Source: Bin5 sp022821545
Lineage (GTDB): Bacteria; Chloroflexota; Anaerolineae; Caldilineales; Caldilineaceae
DNA: 64,000 nt
NCBI GenBank assembly: GCA_963664085.2
Contig: CAXXLO010000002.1
Coordinates: forward strand, 3,968,001-4,032,000
Direction of reading: 5' to 3'
A program made the position numbers and the translations under genes. The notes under the pieces were generated by a model. The model saw only the letters and a program-made list of their open reading frames with translations, was not told the DNA's origin and did not search any database. Positions 24,834 to 33,222 of this stretch are shown piece by piece. Position 1 is the first letter of the stretch, and every line of letters begins with the position of its first letter.

Positions 24834-24911
24834 TTCCGATTAAGCCCTTTGCAAATGGTTGTCCCGATTGAGCCCTATTTTAGCTGAAAGCCCGGACTGC
24901 TGACAAGCTGG

Positions 24912-26963
24912 TCACGCTGCCAGGGCAGCCCATTCATCCATCAGCTCCTCCAGCCGCTGAGAGACCGCCCTGTGCCGGTCCTGCAACGCCCGCAACTCTT
25001 CGAAATCCTGAGATGCGCTTGCCTGGGCCATTCTCTCCTCAACTTCCTTCAATCTGCTTTCCATCCGTGCGACCCTATCCTCGGTGTCGGCGACAGCCTG
25101 TTCATGCTGTTCCGCTCGCCGCCGACGCCGTCGCGCCTCTCTTTGCCGATTCCACTCCTCCTCCGTAGCGGTGGGCACGACCTCCACCGGATCAGGAGAT
25201 TCCTTCTTTTCGACGTTCAGCCTTTCCGCTTGCCACTGCTTCCACGTGCCTTTGAAGACTTCCAGTTGCCCAGGACGGTCTCCGGTTCCTGGCGTCACCT
25301 GCCAAATCTGGGTAGCCAGTGCGTCAATAAGCGCACGGTCGTGGGTGACGAGCAGAATGGTGCCGTCAAACTGACGCAGGGCGTGCTGAAGTATCTCCTG
25401 GCTGTCCAGGTCCAGATGGTTCGTCGGTTCGTCCAGAAGCAGAAAATTGGCGCCCTGAAGAGTCAGCCGCGCCAGCGCGATGCGGCTGCGCTGGCCCCCT
25501 GAAAGGCTTTCGATGCTCTGGTAGACGTCATCCCCTTTGAAAAGAAACTGGCCCAAATAGGTACGCGCGCTCTCGGTGGGAAGCCGCTTTATCTCTATCA
25601 GGGCGTCCAGGACGGTCTGACCGCCCTTCATCAACCCGTAGCCGCTACCAATGTGCCGCTGGGCAAGATATCCAACATCAACCGAGGCGCCCATCTCCAC
25701 TCTGCCGCCTAGAGGTTCCAGCTCCTCCAGCACAGTACGCACGAACGTCGTCTTGCCCGCGCCGTTAGGGCCTATGAGAGCTGCCACGTGCCCTCGATGG
25801 AGGTCGAGATCGGGTACTTTCAGAATGGGCGTGTCGGTCGCGGCGAGGCTGCGCATGGGCCGCAAACGGCCCTGACGAACGGCTCGCCCCTGCGCCTGAC
25901 GGAGCGAACTCTCAGGGCCGGTACCCGTTTCGACGGAGCCTTTCGTGTACCCGGCGATTAACTTACGGGTACGCATTACCAGGTCCCCGCCGCGGGCGTC
26001 GGCACGCAGAGGGAGCCGGATGAACTGGTCGGTCGGAGGGGGAGGCAGGGCTTCTTCTTTCAGGAACCTGTTCAGCCTCGTCTCTCTTCCCTGTGCTTCC
26101 CTGGTCCGCTGGCCTGCCTTGTAGCGGCGCACAAAGGCCTGCGTCTCGCGAATGAACTCCTGCTGGCGGTCATATTCCTTTCGCCAGCGGACGCGGCGTT
26201 CCTCACGCTGCAGGCGATAGTGGCTGTAGTTGCCGCGGTAGGCTTCCACCCGGCGGTAGGCAAGGTCCCAGATCCTGGTTGCAACCGTATCAAGAAAGAA
26301 TCTGTCGTGGGAAACAACAACGAGCGCGCCTTTCCACCCGATCAGAACACCTTCCAGCCAGGCCATCGACCGCACATCCAAGTGGTTGGTAGGCTCGTCC
26401 AGAAGTAGCAGGTCCGGCTCCTCTAGGAGCAGGCGGCCCAGGGACGCTCGCGTCCGCTGGCCGCCGCTGAGGTGGGACAACGGCGCCTGCCACAGAGACT
26501 CCTGCAAGCCGAGACCGCCAAGGACGAAGCGAATCCGCTGGTCGACGGCGTAGCCGCCGGCCCGTTCAAAGGCCTCCTGCTGCATGCCATAGCGCGAAAT
26601 CAGCTCTGCCACGTCCTGATCGCTCTGGGCCAGCTCCGTCATCCTTGCTTCCAGGCTGCGAAGCTGCTCTCCTTCGGCCAGCAGGTCGGCGAAGACGGAT
26701 TTCAGGTCATCGAAGAGAGTGCGATTGCCTGCAGGCGGCGGATCTTGTGAAAGGTAGCCAATCCGCGTACCCTGGGCGATGAATAGGTCGCCGCCTACAG
26801 TGGCATCAACCCGGCCCAGGGCCCTGAGAAGGCTTGTCTTGCCCGCCCCGTTATGTCCAACAAGACCGATCCTGTCCCCGTACTCGATGCGGACACTCAC
26901 GTTTTCGAGCACGTCGAGATCGCCGTAGTTCTTTGAGATTTCGTTGGCAACCAGGAGACTCAT
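24912..26963 (-). CDS. ABC-F family ATPase (Uup/YdiF-like)
   Basis: Soluble ATPase of the ABC-F class, which acts on the ribosome during translation rather than in transport. Two ABC domains occur in one 683-residue chain: Walker A GHNGAGKTS (about 37-45) and GPNGAGKTT (about 398-406), each with LSGGQR and an LLLLDEPTNHLD Walker B. The inter-domain linker (about 240-300) is rich in Arg/Glu. A C-terminal coiled coil rich in Glu/Arg (about 600-680) resembles Uup/YdiF. Residues 341-378 form an extra Gly/Gln/Arg-rich stretch before the second ABC domain that looks like an insertion. Confidence 0.92.
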   Translation of the reverse strand: MSLLVANEISKNYGDLDVLENVSVRIEYGDRIGLVGHNGAGKTSLLRALGRVDATVGGDLFIAQGTRIGYLSQDPPPAGNRTLFDDLKSVFADLLAEGEQLRSLEARMTELAQSDQDVAELISRYGMQQEAFERAGGYAVDQRIRFVLGGLGLQESLWQAPLSHLSGGQRTRASLGRLLLEEPDLLLLDEPTNHLDVRSMAWLEGVLIGWKGALVVVSHDRFFLDTVATRIWDLAYRRVEAYRGNYSHYRLQREERRVRWRKEYDRQQEFIRETQAFVRRYKAGQRTREAQGRETRLNRFLKEEALPPPPTDQFIRLPLRADARGGDLVMRTRKLIAGYTKGSVETGTGPESSLRQAQGRAVRQGRLRPMRSLAATDTPILKVPDLDLHRGHVAALIGPNGAGKTTFVRTVLEELEPLGGRVEMGASVDVGYLAQRHIGSGYGLMKGGQTVLDALIEIKRLPTESARTYLGQFLFKGDDVYQSIESLSGGQRSRIALARLTLQGANFLLLDEPTNHLDLDSQEILQHALRQFDGTILLVTHDRALIDALATQIWQVTPGTGDRPGQLEVFKGTWKQWQAERLNVEKKESPDPVEVVPTATEEEWNRQREARRRRRRAEQHEQAVADTEDRVARMESRLKEVEERMAQASASQDFEELRALQDRHRAVSQRLEELMDEWAALAA

Positions 26964-27128
26964 GCGAAGGGTAAGGCAGAATTGTAGAAGCGCAAAGAAG
27001 CGTCAAACGGCATCGTCATTCCACTATGGTCTTCTTCAGCCAATAGGAATGGATTACAGTTGGGCTGCGTAGCCGGATTGTATCATGTTTTCGGCATTTG
27101 GACGATTCCCGTCCCTGGAAATGAGGCT

Positions 27129-27158
27129 TTGCCTGATTTCATTTGACTACACTATAAT
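27129..27158 (+). promoter_or_regulatory. sigma70-type promoter of the liv operon
   Basis: TTGCCT (27129-27134), 18-base spacer, perfect TATAAT (27153-27158). Transcription would start near 27165, giving a leader of about 109 bases. The 310-base gap 26964-27273 holds this promoter and a leader hairpin, and no gene I can support. Confidence 0.65.
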
Positions 27159-27176
27159 TGTTATTCAGAAGTCCCG

Positions 27177-27212
27177 CTCCTGGAACATTTCAATTGCGAT
27201 TCTGTTCCGGAG
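27177..27212 (+). other. hairpin near the 5' end of the liv leader
   Basis: CTCC (27177-27180) pairs with GGAG (27209-27212), and GGAACA (27182-27187) with TGTTCC (27203-27208), with one bulged base and a 15-base loop. It would form about 12 bases after the predicted transcription start. A role in mRNA stability is possible; no riboswitch class is recognised. Confidence 0.4.
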
Positions 27213-27273
27213 TTCGCAGGCAAAGGGCAAAGCATCACATTACTTAGAGCGCAGTTTGACCAAGGAGGTTCAA

Positions 27274-28530
27274 ATGGCTAAGAGACTCGCAATTGTCAGT
27301 CTGTTCCTGGTTGCGGCATTGATGTTGGCCGCATGTGCGGCAGCGCCACCGGCCGCAGAAGCCCCGGCAGAAGAAGCGCCCATGGAAGAGGCCGCCGCCG
27401 ACATGAGTGGAAAGGTGGTAATTGCCTCAGGGAGCATGATCCGAATCGGTGGATCCTTCGCCCTCACCGGCCCGATTCCCGACCCCGGCCTGAACATCCG
27501 CCATGGTGCGGAACTCGCCGTCGATGACCTGAATGCGATGGGTGGCCTCGAAGGCTTCATGTTTGAGCTGGTCGCCGAAGACGGCGCATGCGATGGAACG
27601 CAGGGCACTAACGTGGGCAACAAGTTCGCCGCCGACGAGACTATTGTCGCCGTCACCGGCGGCACCTGCTCTGGGGAAACATTCGGCCTCGTGCCGATCC
27701 TGCAGGAGGCGCGGATCCCCTTCGTCAGCCCCAGCGCGACCAATCCGGACATTACCTCTGCGGACTGCGACGTCTGTAACCGCGTTGCCTTGAGCGACGC
27801 CCTGCAGGGGGCGACCGACGCCGCCTTTGTCGTCAGCGATCTTGGCATCACCACAGTCGCCGTCGTTCACGACAATTCGGACTATGGCAAAGGTCTGGCC
27901 GAAATCTTCCAGAACAACGTTATGGAGATGGGAGGCGAGGTAACCGGCTTCGAAGGCGTCCAGGTGGGCGATACCGATTTTCGCGCCCTGCTGGCCAAAG
28001 TTGGCGCTGACGGGCCGCAGGCCATCTTCTTCGGCGGGTATTCCACCGAAGCGGGCCTCATCGCCCAGCAGATGACGGAAACGCCCGGCCTCGAGGAGAC
28101 GGCATTCATGAGCGTTGACGGCGCTTACACCAAGCAGTACCTCGAAGCCGCAGGCGACGCGTCTGAGGGCACATACATTTCCTTCGTTGCCGGCGCAGAT
28201 TCCGAAGAGATGAACGCGGAATTCGACGCAAAGTACATGGAAAAGTACGGCGTCAGCCCCGACGATCTCGGTCCTTTCCACAGCCAGAGCTACGACTCCG
28301 TGAAGCTGATCGCGGCCGCAATAGCGGCGGTTGCCTCGGTCGACGACAGCGGCAACCTGGTAATTGACAGAGAAGAGCTGATCTCCGCGATCCGCTCGGT
28401 CGATGCGTTCGAAGGCTTGACCGGCACGATCAAGTGCGACAGCATGGGAGAATGCGGCGCCGGCGGCGTCCAGATCTTCCAGGTCATGGACGGCGATTTC
28501 AGCCAGGTTTCCGGTTTCGGCATGGAGTAA
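27274..28530 (+). CDS. livK: branched-chain amino acid-type ABC substrate-binding lipoprotein
   Basis: Extracytoplasmic receptor of a Liv-type importer, 418 residues. The signal peptide MAKRLAIVSLFLVAALMLAAC ends in a lipobox with C21, followed by an Ala/Glu/Pro-rich tether. The mature domain has IRIGGSFALTGPIPDPGLNIRHGAELAVDDLNA, AVTGGTCSGETFGLVPILQEARIPFVSPSATNP and VAVVHDNSDYGKGLAEIFQ, all typical Peripla_BP_6 motifs. The ATG at 27274 is preceded by AAGGAGGTTCAA, so a far upstream in-frame ATG (27085) is rejected. It heads a complete livKHMGF set. The real ligand could be an amino acid, amide or urea. Confidence 0.92.
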   Translation: MAKRLAIVSLFLVAALMLAACAAAPPAAEAPAEEAPMEEAAADMSGKVVIASGSMIRIGGSFALTGPIPDPGLNIRHGAELAVDDLNAMGGLEGFMFELVAEDGACDGTQGTNVGNKFAADETIVAVTGGTCSGETFGLVPILQEARIPFVSPSATNPDITSADCDVCNRVALSDALQGATDAAFVVSDLGITTVAVVHDNSDYGKGLAEIFQNNVMEMGGEVTGFEGVQVGDTDFRALLAKVGADGPQAIFFGGYSTEAGLIAQQMTETPGLEETAFMSVDGAYTKQYLEAAGDASEGTYISFVAGADSEEMNAEFDAKYMEKYGVSPDDLGPFHSQSYDSVKLIAAAIAAVASVDDSGNLVIDREELISAIRSVDAFEGLTGTIKCDSMGECGAGGVQIFQVMDGDFSQVSGFGME

Positions 28531-28544
28531 TTCTACATACGTAA

Positions 28545-28572
28545 GGGGAGGGAACGCTCGCGTTTCCTCCCC
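28545..28572 (+). terminator. strong hairpin between livK and livH
   Basis: GGGGAGGGAACG (28545-28556) and CGTTTCCTCCCC (28561-28572) form a 12-pair stem with one G-U pair and the 4-base loop CTCG. No U-tract follows. It probably lets the binding-protein message outnumber the permease message by partial termination or by blocking 3' decay. Confidence 0.6.
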
Positions 28573-28605
28573 GCTCGACTCCCCATCAACTCCTTGAACA
28601 CGACA

Positions 28606-29679
28606 ATGACTTCCAGCCCGGTGAAGGCTCAGGCGGCAGGTACGGACGGCCGCGCCGCCTTGAAACAGTTTACCCGGGCGCTTGGCGTTGCCATCGTCTT
28701 ACTCGTGATCTGGAGGGTGACCACTGTTGGGCTGGCGGAGGGCTACCCGGTTTCCTTCTGGATCTCCCAAGCTCTAAACGGCCTGGTTCTGGGCGGAGTC
28801 TATGCCCTGGTGGCACTGGGCTATACGCTCGTATACGGGATCCTCTTCATGATCAACTTCGCCCACGGCGAAGTCATGATGATCGGCGGCATCACCGGCT
28901 TTTTCGCCCTTCAATTCGCGCAGGCCCGCGGCTGGATGGAAGGGCCGTGGCCGGTGGTGGTGGTTGCCCTGCTCTTGATCATGTTCGTAGGAATGGCGGC
29001 CTCGGTCGTGATCGGCGTCACTCTGGAGCGCCTGGCCTACCGGCCCCTGCGCCAGGCCCCGCGCCTGGTCCCATTAATCAGCGCAATCGGCGCCTCCCTT
29101 TTCCTGCAATACTCGGTGCTCCTGATCTTCGGCGTCAGTCCGCACAGTTATCGGAAACCTGCACTCATCTCAGGGGGTCTGCGGCTGGGAGACGTATTCA
29201 TCCCGTACACGGGGGCCATTATCTTCGTCACGTCCATCCTCCTCATGCTGGCCTTATTTTTCATCATCCAGCGAACAAAGCTGGGACGCGCCATGCGGGC
29301 GGTGGCCGAAGATCGCTCGACCGCCTCACTGATGGGCGTCGACGTGAACGCCGTGATCGTCGTGACATTCATGCTGGGGTCGGCGCTTGCGGGCGCGGCG
29401 GGCGTCATGCTCGGCTTTCACAACACAGTTGTAAAGTTCAACAGCGGCTTCATTCCGGGCCTGAAAGCCTTCACGGCCGCGGTTCTCGGCGGCATCGGCA
29501 ACATCCCCGGGGCCATGTTCGGCGCGCTCATCCTAGGCCTGATCGAGGCAATCGGGCCAAGCGCCCTGGGCATCCCCACGGAATACAAGGACGTCATCGC
29601 CTTTTCATTGCTCGTGCTCATCCTTATCTTCCGGCCTACCGGCCTGTTTGGTGAAGTACTGAGTGAGAAAAAAGCCTGA
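28606..29679 (+). CDS. livH: branched-chain amino acid-type ABC permease LivH
   Basis: Inner membrane permease, about 357 residues. A polar N-terminal tail is followed by about eight helices. Diagnostic blocks are SQALNGLVLGGVYALVALGYTLVYG, INFAHGEVMMIGG and the EAA-like loop RAVAEDRSTASLMGVDVNAVI. FTAAVLGGIGNIPGAMFGALILG closes the domain. The ATG at 28606 was chosen over a TTG at 28594; neither has a clear ribosome binding site. The stop overlaps the livM start (TGATG at 29677-29681). Confidence 0.9.
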   Translation: MTSSPVKAQAAGTDGRAALKQFTRALGVAIVLLVIWRVTTVGLAEGYPVSFWISQALNGLVLGGVYALVALGYTLVYGILFMINFAHGEVMMIGGITGFFALQFAQARGWMEGPWPVVVVALLLIMFVGMAASVVIGVTLERLAYRPLRQAPRLVPLISAIGASLFLQYSVLLIFGVSPHSYRKPALISGGLRLGDVFIPYTGAIIFVTSILLMLALFFIIQRTKLGRAMRAVAEDRSTASLMGVDVNAVIVVTFMLGSALAGAAGVMLGFHNTVVKFNSGFIPGLKAFTAAVLGGIGNIPGAMFGALILGLIEAIGPSALGIPTEYKDVIAFSLLVLILIFRPTGLFGEVLSEKKA

Positions 29680-31604
29680 TGCCTCTCGAAACTGCGACAG
29701 GAGCCGTCAGAACCGGCCTTATCGCCTTCGCTTTCCTGAGCTACCTTATCCTCATCGGCATTCCCGGACGCATAGGCGGCCCGGCCCTGCCGGCGCTGGC
29801 GCTTATTGCCGCGCTGTTCTTTTGGCTGAAATTGCGCCGTGACTCGATCGAACCGTCCCAAAAGGCAGCAGGACAGAGTCAGGACAGCTTCGAAGGCAAA
29901 CCGGGCTGGGAGATTGGACCGCGAGCGGCTTCAAAGGGTTCACGCGTGCGCGACCTCCTGCACACGCACTCCGGCGCAGCTCCTGTCCTGTACGGCCTGC
30001 TGGCAGGTCTGACAACCGGTCTGCTGATCGCAATCGTGAGCGGCATCTTTGCCGCGGCCATGGGCAACGGCATTGCCATCCAACCTGTTTTGGACAAGAT
30101 TGTCCCTCTCAACGTTGCCGCCCTGATCGGCGTAAGTCCAGGACAGATTGCCCAATCAGAAGTCTCGTTCATTCGATTCCTCGTTCAGATCCTCTTGTTC
30201 GCGGGCGCGGGCGTTCTTGCCGGGCTGACGGCGGCCGGGGGAGGCCACGGTCTGAAACAGGCAGCGTTTCTCGACCGCATGACAACGCATCTGTCCGGCG
30301 CGACTCTTACGTCCGCCGGCCGCATCGCGGGCATTGCCCTACCTTTTGTCCTGCTCGCTTACATCGCGTGGCTTGGACTCCCCGGCGTAACGGCTTTCGG
30401 AACGAATGAGGGGACTGTCCGTCTGCTTCTCACCTTAATCGCCACCGGGAGCGGACTGTTCGCATTGCGCCTTTCGCGACCGGGACGGGAACAGATGGTG
30501 GTTGCGGTTTTGCTCGGCGTCGGCGTATTCTCGATGCCCTTCATCCTCGATCAGTTTCAGAACTCCGTCATGGGCCTTGTCTTCATCTTTGTCATGATGG
30601 GCCTCGGGCTGAACATCGTGGTCGGCTACGCAGGGTTGCTGGACCTGGGCTACGTGGCCTTTTTTGCCATCGGCGCGTACACCTATGCCTTCCTCTCGGC
30701 TCCCTTTTCCTCGCCCTACATCAGCGGCTTACTCATCCTCCTGGGCATCTCTCCCGAGAGTCCCCTGCTGGGATACTGGATGGCGCTGCCGGTTGCCATG
30801 TTGACAGCCGCCGTGGGAGGCGTATTACTGGGCATCCCTGTCCTGCGTTTGCGGGGCGATTATCTTGCCATCGTAACGCTTGGCTTCGGCGAAATCATCC
30901 GCCTCTTCATGCTAAATCTGGGCGAGTTGACCAATGGCCCCCGAGGTATCCTCGAAATCTCTCAGCCGGCGCTATTTGGCCTTACACCTGTTGACGTCAC
31001 ATTCGGTCTACTCAGTTCGCAGGGCTGGATCTTTCTGCTGGCCCTGGTCAGCTCGGCCCTGGTTGCCTTTGTCGCCACCCGGTTGAACGAATCCCGACTC
31101 GGACGCGCGTGGTTTGCGATGCAGGAAGACGAAGACGTGGCAGAGGCCACCGGCGTCCATCTCGTGCGCACCAAACTGCTCGCTTTCGCCATCGGCGCTA
31201 CTTTTGCCGGAATGGCGGGTCAGCTCTATGCGGCAAGGCAGATCAATATCTTCCCAGAGAATTTCTCGCTATTTGTCTCAATTGACGCCCTGGCGCTGAT
31301 CATTGTCGGCGGCATCGGCAGCCCCGCCGGCATCGTATTGGGGGCTCTCGCGCTCAAAGGGTTGCCGGAAGTTTTGCGGGGCGTTGACGAGTACCGGATC
31401 GTCACCTTCGCTGCCCTTCTTGTCATAATGATGATTGTGCGCCCTGACGGGATCCTGCCCTCCGCCCGCCGGAGGATACAGTCAGCTGATCCCGAGGAGG
31501 CGGGCGCGGCCGGCGATCCTGAACTGCGGGAGGACGATACCGGCTTGCCGGAGAATGGAGAGGCTCTTGCAAAGGGCGCCGACGTAAGGGAGGAGGATCC
31601 ATGA
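29679..31604 (+). CDS. livM: branched-chain amino acid-type ABC permease LivM with long N-terminal extension
   Basis: Second permease of the importer. The conserved LivM domain occupies roughly residues 285-600: VMMGLGLNIVVGYAGLLDLGY, RLRGDYLAIVTLGFGEIIRL and the ATPase-coupling loop RAWFAMQEDEDVAEATGVHLVRTK. Most LivM proteins have 300-430 residues; this one has 641. The first ~280 residues add about six hydrophobic helices and a polar loop (about 52-100). The last 40 residues are acidic (DPEEAGAAGDPELREDDTG). ATG overlaps the livH stop and its own stop overlaps livG. Confidence 0.88.
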   Translation: MPLETATGAVRTGLIAFAFLSYLILIGIPGRIGGPALPALALIAALFFWLKLRRDSIEPSQKAAGQSQDSFEGKPGWEIGPRAASKGSRVRDLLHTHSGAAPVLYGLLAGLTTGLLIAIVSGIFAAAMGNGIAIQPVLDKIVPLNVAALIGVSPGQIAQSEVSFIRFLVQILLFAGAGVLAGLTAAGGGHGLKQAAFLDRMTTHLSGATLTSAGRIAGIALPFVLLAYIAWLGLPGVTAFGTNEGTVRLLLTLIATGSGLFALRLSRPGREQMVVAVLLGVGVFSMPFILDQFQNSVMGLVFIFVMMGLGLNIVVGYAGLLDLGYVAFFAIGAYTYAFLSAPFSSPYISGLLILLGISPESPLLGYWMALPVAMLTAAVGGVLLGIPVLRLRGDYLAIVTLGFGEIIRLFMLNLGELTNGPRGILEISQPALFGLTPVDVTFGLLSSQGWIFLLALVSSALVAFVATRLNESRLGRAWFAMQEDEDVAEATGVHLVRTKLLAFAIGATFAGMAGQLYAARQINIFPENFSLFVSIDALALIIVGGIGSPAGIVLGALALKGLPEVLRGVDEYRIVTFAALLVIMMIVRPDGILPSARRRIQSADPEEAGAAGDPELREDDTGLPENGEALAKGADVREEDP

Positions 31605-32401
31605 CGGCACTGCTCAGTATTCAGCAGGTTACCAAGGTCTTTGGCGGCCTGACTGCCGTCGACAGTGTCGATCTGGACATCGCCGAGCGTTCCATCACGT
31701 CGCTGATCGGTCCCAACGGCGCCGGCAAGACGACTTTATTCAACTGCATGACAGGACTGTACCGGCCTGAAGGCGGAGAGATACTGTTCAGCGGGCGCTC
31801 GCTGATCGGCCTGCGGCCCGACGAAATTATCGAACGCGGCGTAGCCCGTACCTATCAGAACATCCGGCTATTTGGCAGAATGACCGCGCTCGAAAACGTC
31901 CTCGTCGGCCAGCACTTGCGGCTGCAGGCATCCCATTGGAGCGCGGTCTTGCGGACATCCCGGCAGCAGGCGGAGGAACGCGCCGCCCGGGAATTCGGGC
32001 GCGAGCTGCTCGACTTCGTCGGCCTGAGCGGTCGTGAAGAGGTTGTCTCCACCAATCTGCCTTACGGGGACCAGCGACTGCTTGAGGTCGCGCGGGCCCT
32101 CGGGAGCCGCCCGTTATTGCTACTCCTGGACGAGCCGGCTGCCGGCATGAATCCCAGCGAGACCGACAGCATGATGGATCTCGTCCACAGGCTGCGCGAC
32201 GAAAAGGGAATCACAGTGTTCCTGATCGAACACGACATGAAGGTCGTGATGAGCATCTCTGAAAGTGTGGCCGTTCTGGATTACGGCGAGAAGATCGCCG
32301 AAGGCACGCCCGAGGAGGTCCGCTCAAACGCGAGGGTGATCGAGGCCTACCTTGGCCCTGAGGTCGCAGTGCAGGAAGCATCCGTGAAGGCAGTCCATTA
32401 G
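31601..32401 (+). CDS. livG: branched-chain amino acid-type ABC ATPase LivG
   Basis: Cytoplasmic ATPase, 266 residues, which pairs with LivF to power the importer. Motifs in order: Walker A GPNGAGKTT, Q-loop ARTYQNIRLFGRMTALENVLVG (typical of LivG), an ABC signature that is weak here (LPYGDQRLLEVARAL instead of LSGGQ), Walker B LLLLDEPAAGMNPSE and switch histidine LIEHDMKVVM. The LPYG variant is normal in LivG proteins. The start overlaps the livM stop by 4 bases. Confidence 0.93.
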   Translation: MTALLSIQQVTKVFGGLTAVDSVDLDIAERSITSLIGPNGAGKTTLFNCMTGLYRPEGGEILFSGRSLIGLRPDEIIERGVARTYQNIRLFGRMTALENVLVGQHLRLQASHWSAVLRTSRQQAEERAAREFGRELLDFVGLSGREEVVSTNLPYGDQRLLEVARALGSRPLLLLLDEPAAGMNPSETDSMMDLVHRLRDEKGITVFLIEHDMKVVMSISESVAVLDYGEKIAEGTPEEVRSNARVIEAYLGPEVAVQEASVKAVH

Positions 32402-32404
32402 ACG

Positions 32405-33154
32405 ATGCTGACTCTGGAATCGGTCCACACCTACTACGGCCACATTCACGCCCTCAAAGGTATATCTCTGACTGTGAATGAAGGTGAAATCGTCACGCTG
32501 ATCGGCTCGAACGGGGCGGGGAAAACGACCACGCTCAATACAATCAGCGGTGTTCTGTCCGCCCGCGCCGGGGCGATTTACCTCCAGGAGGGAGACCACA
32601 GCCGGAGCAGTCCTTCAGCCGGCGGCGAACATGACATACGTTTGGACCGGCTGCCTGCCCACGAAGTCGCCAGACTGGGCGTCTCCCAATCACCGGAAGG
32701 GCGGAAGATTTTCGCCCGCCTTTCGGTACGGGAGAACCTCGCGATGGGCGCTTTCGCGCGTACAGATCACGACGGCATCAGCGGCGATCTCGATCGCGTC
32801 CTCGAACTGTTCCCCCGCCTCCAGGAACGCCTCAGTCAGCCAGGAGGCACACTGTCCGGCGGCGAACAGCAGATGCTGGCCATTGGACGCGCGCTCATGA
32901 GCAGTCCCCGCATCCTGCTCCTGGACGAACCCTCAATGGGGCTGGCCCCAATCCTCGTGCAACAGATTTTCCAGATTATCCGCGAAATCAACGCCCAAGG
33001 TACGACGATCCTGCTCGTGGAACAGAACGCCCAGGCGGCGCTACAGGTGGCCAACCGCGGCTACGTCCTCGAAACCGGCAATATCGTTCTGAGCGGCGGC
33101 GCACGAGACCTTCTGGCGGACCCGCAGGTGGCAGAAGCCTACCTCGGCATCTGA
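32405..33154 (+). CDS. livF: branched-chain amino acid-type ABC ATPase LivF
   Basis: Second ATPase of the importer, 249 residues. It shows YYGHIHALKGISLTVNEGEIVTLIGSNGAGKTT, GVSQSPEGRKIFARLSVRENLAMGAF, signature LSGGEQQMLAIGRALM, Walker B ILLLDEPSMGLAP and LLVEQNAQAAL. The EGRxIFxxLSVxENL block is diagnostic for LivF. Residues about 60-75 carry a polar insertion (EGDHSRSSPSAGGEHD) between the Walker A and Q-loop regions. It starts 3 bases after livG and is the last gene of the operon. Confidence 0.93.
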   Translation: MLTLESVHTYYGHIHALKGISLTVNEGEIVTLIGSNGAGKTTTLNTISGVLSARAGAIYLQEGDHSRSSPSAGGEHDIRLDRLPAHEVARLGVSQSPEGRKIFARLSVRENLAMGAFARTDHDGISGDLDRVLELFPRLQERLSQPGGTLSGGEQQMLAIGRALMSSPRILLLDEPSMGLAPILVQQIFQIIREINAQGTTILLVEQNAQAALQVANRGYVLETGNIVLSGGARDLLADPQVAEAYLGI

Positions 33155-33176
33155 CGAAACTGCGGCGCGCAGTCGG

Positions 33177-33210
33177 GACAGGACAGAAAGCGTGACAGGA
33201 CAGAAAGCCT
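33177..33210. repeat. tandem 17-bp repeat between livF and a dehydrogenase gene
   Basis: GACAGGACAGAAAGCGT (33177-33193) is followed immediately by GACAGGACAGAAAGCCT (33194-33210). Only one base differs. It lies in the short gap where two genes converge. No U-rich terminator is visible there. Confidence 0.7.
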
Positions 33211-33222
33211 GGGCAACCAAGC

